Assembly (NCBI RefSeq): GCF_021602025.1
Contig: NZ_BQHW01000002.1
Coordinates: forward strand, 342,317 to 406,316
Reading direction: 5' to 3'
Length of the DNA stretch: 64,000 bases
DNA from: Pseudomonas ceruminis
GTDB taxonomy: Bacteria; Pseudomonadota; Gammaproteobacteria; Pseudomonadales; Pseudomonadaceae
The position numbers and the translations under genes were made by a program. Under the pieces are notes generated by a model. It worked only from the letters and a program-made list of their open reading frames with translations, had not been told where the DNA came from and ran no database searches. This document shows, one piece after another, positions 60,273-64,000 of this stretch (position 1 is its first letter; the number at the start of each line of letters is the position of its first letter).

Positions 60273-62048
60273 ATGAACCATCCGCTTCTACGCGCCCTGG
60301 CCATCTACCGGGAAATGCCCTGGCGCTTCGCCCTCGTCACCACCTTGTACATTGCCGGCAACCTGGGCCTGGTCTGGCAACAATGGCTGATCGGTCACGC
60401 CGTCAACGATGTCAGCGCCGGCCGCGCCGTGGTGCGACTGCCCGAAGGTGGCCTGGACGCGTCCGTGGCCTGGCACTGGCTGTGGCTGTTGCTGGCCATC
60501 GCCTTTGCCAGGGGGGCGTTGCAATACGCCGCCGCCGTGCTGTCGCTGGTGCTCAGCCAGGCCCTGCTCACGCGCCTGCGCGAGCGCATCCTGACCCAGG
60601 TCCAGCGCCTGCACCTGGGCTACCACTGGCGTCACGGCATGGGCGAGCTGGTGACCCGCACCACCCGGGACGCCGACAAGGTCCGCGACGCGCTGATCAC
60701 CTTCTGGCGGCAGATCATTGAAACACCCCTTGTGGTCATGGCCGGCGTGGGCCTGCTGTGCTGGTACGACCCGCTGCTGGGCCTGGTGCCGCTGCTGCTG
60801 ACAGGCGCCGGGGTGTGGCTGTTCGTCGTGCAGACCGACCGCCTGGTGGCCCTCGACCGCGCGGTCGGCGCCGCCTACGACCAGGTCAGCCAGGACCTGG
60901 CCGAAGGCATCGGCGGCGTGCGGGTGATCAAGGCGTTCGGCCTGGAACGCCAGCGCATCGCCCGGTTCGCCCAGCAGGTCGGTGTATTCACTGGCCATGC
61001 CCGCGCCGCCCTGGCCTACGCCAGCTCGCGGATTCCACTGCCGCAGGCGGTGGTCGCGCTGGGGCACGTGTGGATCCTCGTCTACGGCGCCCATCGCGTG
61101 GCTGCCGGGGGGCTGGGGGTCGGCGAACTGGTCACTTCGTTGCTGGTGGCCACCACCCTGGTGTTTCGCATAGAAGGCATCGGCCGGGTCATGCAGACCT
61201 TCGCCGACGCCCGCGCCAGTGCCGAGCGCATCTGGCAACTGCTGGACGAGCGCCCGGCGATCGTCGGCGGCCTGGCCACGCTGCCGGCAGGGCCTCTGGG
61301 GCTTAAGCTGCACCAGGTGGGTGTCAGCGCACCTGACGGCGGCCGCGCCATCCTGAGTGACTGCTCGCTGACCTTGCAGCCTGGCGAGGTGGTGGCGCTG
61401 GTCGGTGCCACTGGCACCGGCAAGAGCCTGCTGGCCAGCTTGCTGCCGCGCCTGGCCGACGTACAGCACGGCGCCGTACAGGTGGGCAGCGACCACAGCG
61501 GTTGGCACGATGTACGCGACCTCGACCTGGCCGAGCTGCGCCGGCGGGTGCAGGTTTTGCCGCAGGAAAGTTTTCTGTTCTCCGACAGCCTGGCCGCCAA
61601 CCTGCGCCTCGCCGCGCCGGACGCCAGCGCTGCGCAGTTGCACGAAGGCCTGCGCCTGGCCGCCGCCGAAGATGTGCTCGAACGCCTGCCCCATGGCCTG
61701 GACACGCCGTTGGGTGACCGCGGCGTGACCCTGTCAGGTGGCCAACGCCAGCGCCTGTGTCTGGCGCGAGCGCTGCTCGGGGCACCGGACATTCTCTGCC
61801 TGGACGACGCCACCAGCGCCCTGGACGCCCTGGCTGAGCAACGGGTGCTGGACAACATGCGGCGCCTGCGTGGCGAACCGGGGCAGGGCCCGACCCTGCT
61901 GCTGATTACCAGCCGCCTGTCCACCCTGCTGCTGGCTGACCGTGTACTGGTCCTGGAAAACGGCCGCATCAGCGCCAGCGGCAGCCATGCCGAGTTGAGC
62001 GCGAACAACCCCACTTACCGTGACCTGCTGGGGATCGACCATGAGTGA
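60273..62048 (+). CDS. Heterodimeric ABC exporter, subunit with degenerate Walker B
   Basis: A 591-residue exporter half with six helices (about 15-290) and an ATPase domain (about 340-585). Walker A is LVGATGTGKSLLAS, the signature VTLSGGQRQRLCLARALL, and Walker B ILCLDDATSALD. Asp512 replaces the catalytic Glu, so this nucleotide site should not hydrolyse ATP well. The start is the ATG at 60273; the longer open frame overlaps the previous gene. It lies 44 bases after the DszC-like gene and overlaps the second subunit by 8 bases. In this context it may export a toxic or spent product of desulfurisation. Confidence 0.85.
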   Translation: MNHPLLRALAIYREMPWRFALVTTLYIAGNLGLVWQQWLIGHAVNDVSAGRAVVRLPEGGLDASVAWHWLWLLLAIAFARGALQYAAAVLSLVLSQALLTRLRERILTQVQRLHLGYHWRHGMGELVTRTTRDADKVRDALITFWRQIIETPLVVMAGVGLLCWYDPLLGLVPLLLTGAGVWLFVVQTDRLVALDRAVGAAYDQVSQDLAEGIGGVRVIKAFGLERQRIARFAQQVGVFTGHARAALAYASSRIPLPQAVVALGHVWILVYGAHRVAAGGLGVGELVTSLLVATTLVFRIEGIGRVMQTFADARASAERIWQLLDERPAIVGGLATLPAGPLGLKLHQVGVSAPDGGRAILSDCSLTLQPGEVVALVGATGTGKSLLASLLPRLADVQHGAVQVGSDHSGWHDVRDLDLAELRRRVQVLPQESFLFSDSLAANLRLAAPDASAAQLHEGLRLAAAEDVLERLPHGLDTPLGDRGVTLSGGQRQRLCLARALLGAPDILCLDDATSALDALAEQRVLDNMRRLRGEPGQGPTLLLITSRLSTLLLADRVLVLENGRISASGSHAELSANNPTYRDLLGIDHE

Positions 62049-63891
62049 AGCACGCCACACGGCCCCCAGCGATATCGACGTAGAGCAGCGCCTGGCGCGC
62101 CTGACCCTGGACCGGAGCATGTTCCATCGCCTGCTGCCGCTGCTGCGACCGATTCGCGGGCAGATCCTGGCGGTGATCGGTATCGAGCTGCTGCTGGTCT
62201 TCACCGTATTCTTGCGGCCCTGGTTCGTCCGCGAGTTGCTGGACAATGGCCTGGTGGCCAGTGCTGGCCACTGGCTGCTGGATGAGCGTCTGGTGCTGTG
62301 GCTCGGCGTGGGCCTGGCGGCCAGCTGGCTGGGGCGCTTTTTACTTGCCGGGGTGTCGCAGTGGATCGCCGGGGGGGCCGCGATTCGTGTGCTCAACGAA
62401 TTGCGGATCACAGTGTTCGCCCACGTCCAGGCGCTGTCAGTGAGCTATTTCGACCAGACCCGCGCCGGGCGCATCATCTCCCGTGCCGACCGCGATGTGG
62501 ACAGCCTTGAGCCGCTGCTGGTCCAAGGCCCGCCGGAACTGCTCGGTGCCCTGCTGCGCTGTGGCCTGGCGGCGCTGATGCTGTGGCGCATCGAGCCAAG
62601 CTTTTTCTACAGCCTGGCCGCCACCGTGCCGTTGCTGGCGGTGGCCACCTGGCGCTTCAAACGGGTGTCACAACGCAACTGGGCCAAGGTCGCCGAACAC
62701 CGCAGCCGCTTTACCGCACACCTGGTCGAGAGCGTCAGCGGCGTGCGGCTGATCCAGCAGTGCGGCCACGAGCAGAAGAACCAGGCGCGCTACCGCGGCC
62801 TGCTGGAAGACTTCAACCAGGCACTGGTACGCGGCAGCCTGCGCGCGGGCTGGTTTGCACCGTTCACGGCATTACTGAGCACTGCTGGCATGGCCGTGCT
62901 GTTGCTGGTGGGGGGCTACGGCTTGGCGCAAGGCAAGGTCAGTGTCGGCCAGGTCGCCGAGAGCCTGTTCTACGTGTTCCTGTTCCTAGGGCCGTTGCAA
63001 GAGCTGTCCGACCTGTTCGAACGGTATGCCACCGGCAGCGCCTCGGCGCAGCGGATCTTCCTGCTGCTCGATACCCGCCCGCAGGTACTCGACCCGCACA
63101 CCCCGCAGCCGCTTGCCCGGGCACAAGGCAAGGTGGACTTCGAACACGTCGGCTTTGCCTACACCGCCAACGCTGCGCGGCCAGTGATCGACGGCCTCGA
63201 CCTGCACCTTCACGCAGGCGAGGTGGTCGCCATCGTTGGGCCGTCGGGCCATGGTAAAAGCACCCTGGTGCAGCTGCTAACGCGTTTTTATGAGGTGCAA
63301 AGCGGCGCCGTGAAGCTGGACGGCATCGACCTGCGCGAGCTGGCCCAGCACGACCTGCGGCGCAATGTGGGGGTGGTGTTGCAAGACAATGTGCTGTTCA
63401 GTGGCAGCATTCTCGACAACCTGCGCCTGGCCGCCCCGGGGGCCGACGATGCCCGGCTGGTGGCCGCAGCGCGCGAGCTGGGCGCCGACGAGGTGCTCGA
63501 ACGCCTGCCCCAGGGTTACCACAGCGAAGTCGGCCCGCTGGGCACTCACCTGAGCCACGGCCAGCGGCAACTGGTGTGCCTGGTACGCGCCTACCTGGCA
63601 GACCCTGCGGTCCTGGTGCTGGACGAAGCCACCTCGGCGGTGGACGTACACACGGAGCGGCGTATCCAGCGCGCCCTGCGCCGGCTGTGCCAGGGCCGTA
63701 CAGCGATCATCATCGCCCATCGCCTGGCGACCATCCGCGATGCCGACCGGATAGCCGTGGTCCGGCATGGGCGGGTGGTGGAACAAGGGCCACATGCGCA
63801 GTTGATGGACAGGGGCGGGGCGTATGCCGCGCTGTATGCGGCTTACCTGCGCAGTGCGGGCGAGCGCTTGCCCGATTTGACCAAAGCCTGA
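62041..63891 (+). CDS. Heterodimeric ABC exporter, subunit with degenerate signature motif
   Basis: A 616-residue exporter half with six helices (about 35-320) and an ATPase domain (about 360-610). Walker A is IVGPSGHGKSTLVQLL and Walker B VLVLDEATSAVD (intact Glu). The signature reads LSHGQ instead of LSGGQ, with His506 in place of the first Gly. In a head-to-tail dimer this altered signature faces the Asp-bearing site of the partner, so the pair has one active and one degenerate site, as in TM287/288-type exporters. The ATG at 62041 overlaps the stop of the first subunit, so the two are made together. The cargo is unknown. Confidence 0.87.
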   Translation: MSEARHTAPSDIDVEQRLARLTLDRSMFHRLLPLLRPIRGQILAVIGIELLLVFTVFLRPWFVRELLDNGLVASAGHWLLDERLVLWLGVGLAASWLGRFLLAGVSQWIAGGAAIRVLNELRITVFAHVQALSVSYFDQTRAGRIISRADRDVDSLEPLLVQGPPELLGALLRCGLAALMLWRIEPSFFYSLAATVPLLAVATWRFKRVSQRNWAKVAEHRSRFTAHLVESVSGVRLIQQCGHEQKNQARYRGLLEDFNQALVRGSLRAGWFAPFTALLSTAGMAVLLLVGGYGLAQGKVSVGQVAESLFYVFLFLGPLQELSDLFERYATGSASAQRIFLLLDTRPQVLDPHTPQPLARAQGKVDFEHVGFAYTANAARPVIDGLDLHLHAGEVVAIVGPSGHGKSTLVQLLTRFYEVQSGAVKLDGIDLRELAQHDLRRNVGVVLQDNVLFSGSILDNLRLAAPGADDARLVAAARELGADEVLERLPQGYHSEVGPLGTHLSHGQRQLVCLVRAYLADPAVLVLDEATSAVDVHTERRIQRALRRLCQGRTAIIIAHRLATIRDADRIAVVRHGRVVEQGPHAQLMDRGGAYAALYAAYLRSAGERLPDLTKA

Positions 63892-63898
63892 CCTCACC

Positions 63899-63931
63899 GG
63901 CCTCTTCGCCGGCCTGTGCCGCGAAGAGGCC
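63899..63931 (+). terminator. REP-derived hairpin after the exporter genes
   Basis: GGCCTCTTCGC (63899-63909) pairs perfectly with GCGAAGAGGCC (63921-63931). The sequence GGCCTCTTCGC is the usual beginning of P. putida REP elements. It starts 7 bases after the exporter stop codon and probably ends or stabilises the transcript. Confidence 0.65.
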
Positions 63932-63969
63932 CTGTTCATGCTGCTCTCCCAGCATCCATTGCTTCTCGA

Positions 63970-63987
63970 TTGCTGCCACAGCAGCAC
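63970..63987. promoter_or_regulatory. Candidate SfnR activating site at the window edge (copy 4)
   Basis: TTGCTGCCACAGCAGCAC differs from the site near sfnR at two positions (one centre base and the last base), with perfect TGCTGC/GCAGCA arms. It lies after the exporter operon, so it probably belongs to a further sigma-54-dependent operon that begins beyond the window. Confidence 0.55.
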
Positions 63988-64000
63988 CTGGCCCTCCCCC

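Noticed and set aside
1-64000. CRISPR arrays, tRNA or rRNA genes, integrases and insertion sequences
   Set aside because: I looked for direct repeat-spacer patterns, cloverleaf-like and rRNA-like stretches and transposase motifs and saw none that could be supported.

Overview
The window is GC-rich, densely coded DNA that looks like a Pseudomonas chromosome, most likely of the P. putida group. The clues are the codon and GC style, a P. putida-type REP core (GCGGGC-AA-GCCCGC), the pqiA-pqiA-pqiB-pqiC order, an 8-oxoguanine deaminase beside a purine permease, and a SfnR-type sulfur regulator. I see no rRNA, tRNA, CRISPR array, prophage or intact insertion sequence. These assignments come from reading the sequence and recalling families; no database was searched.

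Left part (1-18.4 kb): the end of a cation/proton antiporter, then a stress-associated region. It holds a three-gene minus-strand operon of small membrane or ElaB/YqjD-like proteins, a GAF-PAS-HisKA_2 kinase, an MFS transporter followed by a scrambled pseudogene locus (isomerase and flavoprotein remnants), and an orphan FecR N-terminal fragment. A complete Gram-negative stressosome operon follows: rsbR, rsbS, rsbT, an RsbX/SpoIIE-like phosphatase, a histidine kinase and a REC-PAS-kinase-REC hybrid. Divergent from it are an alcohol dehydrogenase, two SDR enzymes (one of the general-stress type), a small iron-permease-like membrane protein and a DUF1543 protein.

Middle part (18.5-39.8 kb): a giant cyclic beta-1,2-glucan synthase, a Crp/Fnr regulator, a small acidic protein, a GlxA-type AraC regulator facing an SDR and a quinone-reductase-like enzyme, 8-oxoguanine deaminase with an NCS2 purine permease, NhaA, and a Pqi (MCE) lipid-transport operon.

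Right part (39.9-64 kb): a sulfur-scavenging island. A SfnR-type sigma-54 activator faces a six-gene plus operon (sulfonate-type binding protein, secretory lipase-like hydrolase, flavin monooxygenase, Tat-exported binding lipoprotein, TonB receptor, second monooxygenase). This converges with a seven-gene minus operon (DszB-like sulfinate desulfinase carrying a frameshift, class II aldolase, SsuD-like monooxygenase, second binding lipoprotein, two permeases, fused double ATPase). Divergent from that operon are a DszC-like flavoprotein monooxygenase and a heterodimeric ABC exporter. All three operon starts carry a -24/-12 (sigma-54) promoter, and both promoter regions carry copies of an 18-bp palindrome TTGCT-N8-AGCAA. 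A further copy lies at the very end of the window. Several of the encoded proteins almost lack Met and Cys, as expected for proteins made during sulfur starvation. Together this reads as a SfnR-controlled organosulfur uptake, C-S cleavage and export system; its substrate is unknown. It is the most interesting content here.
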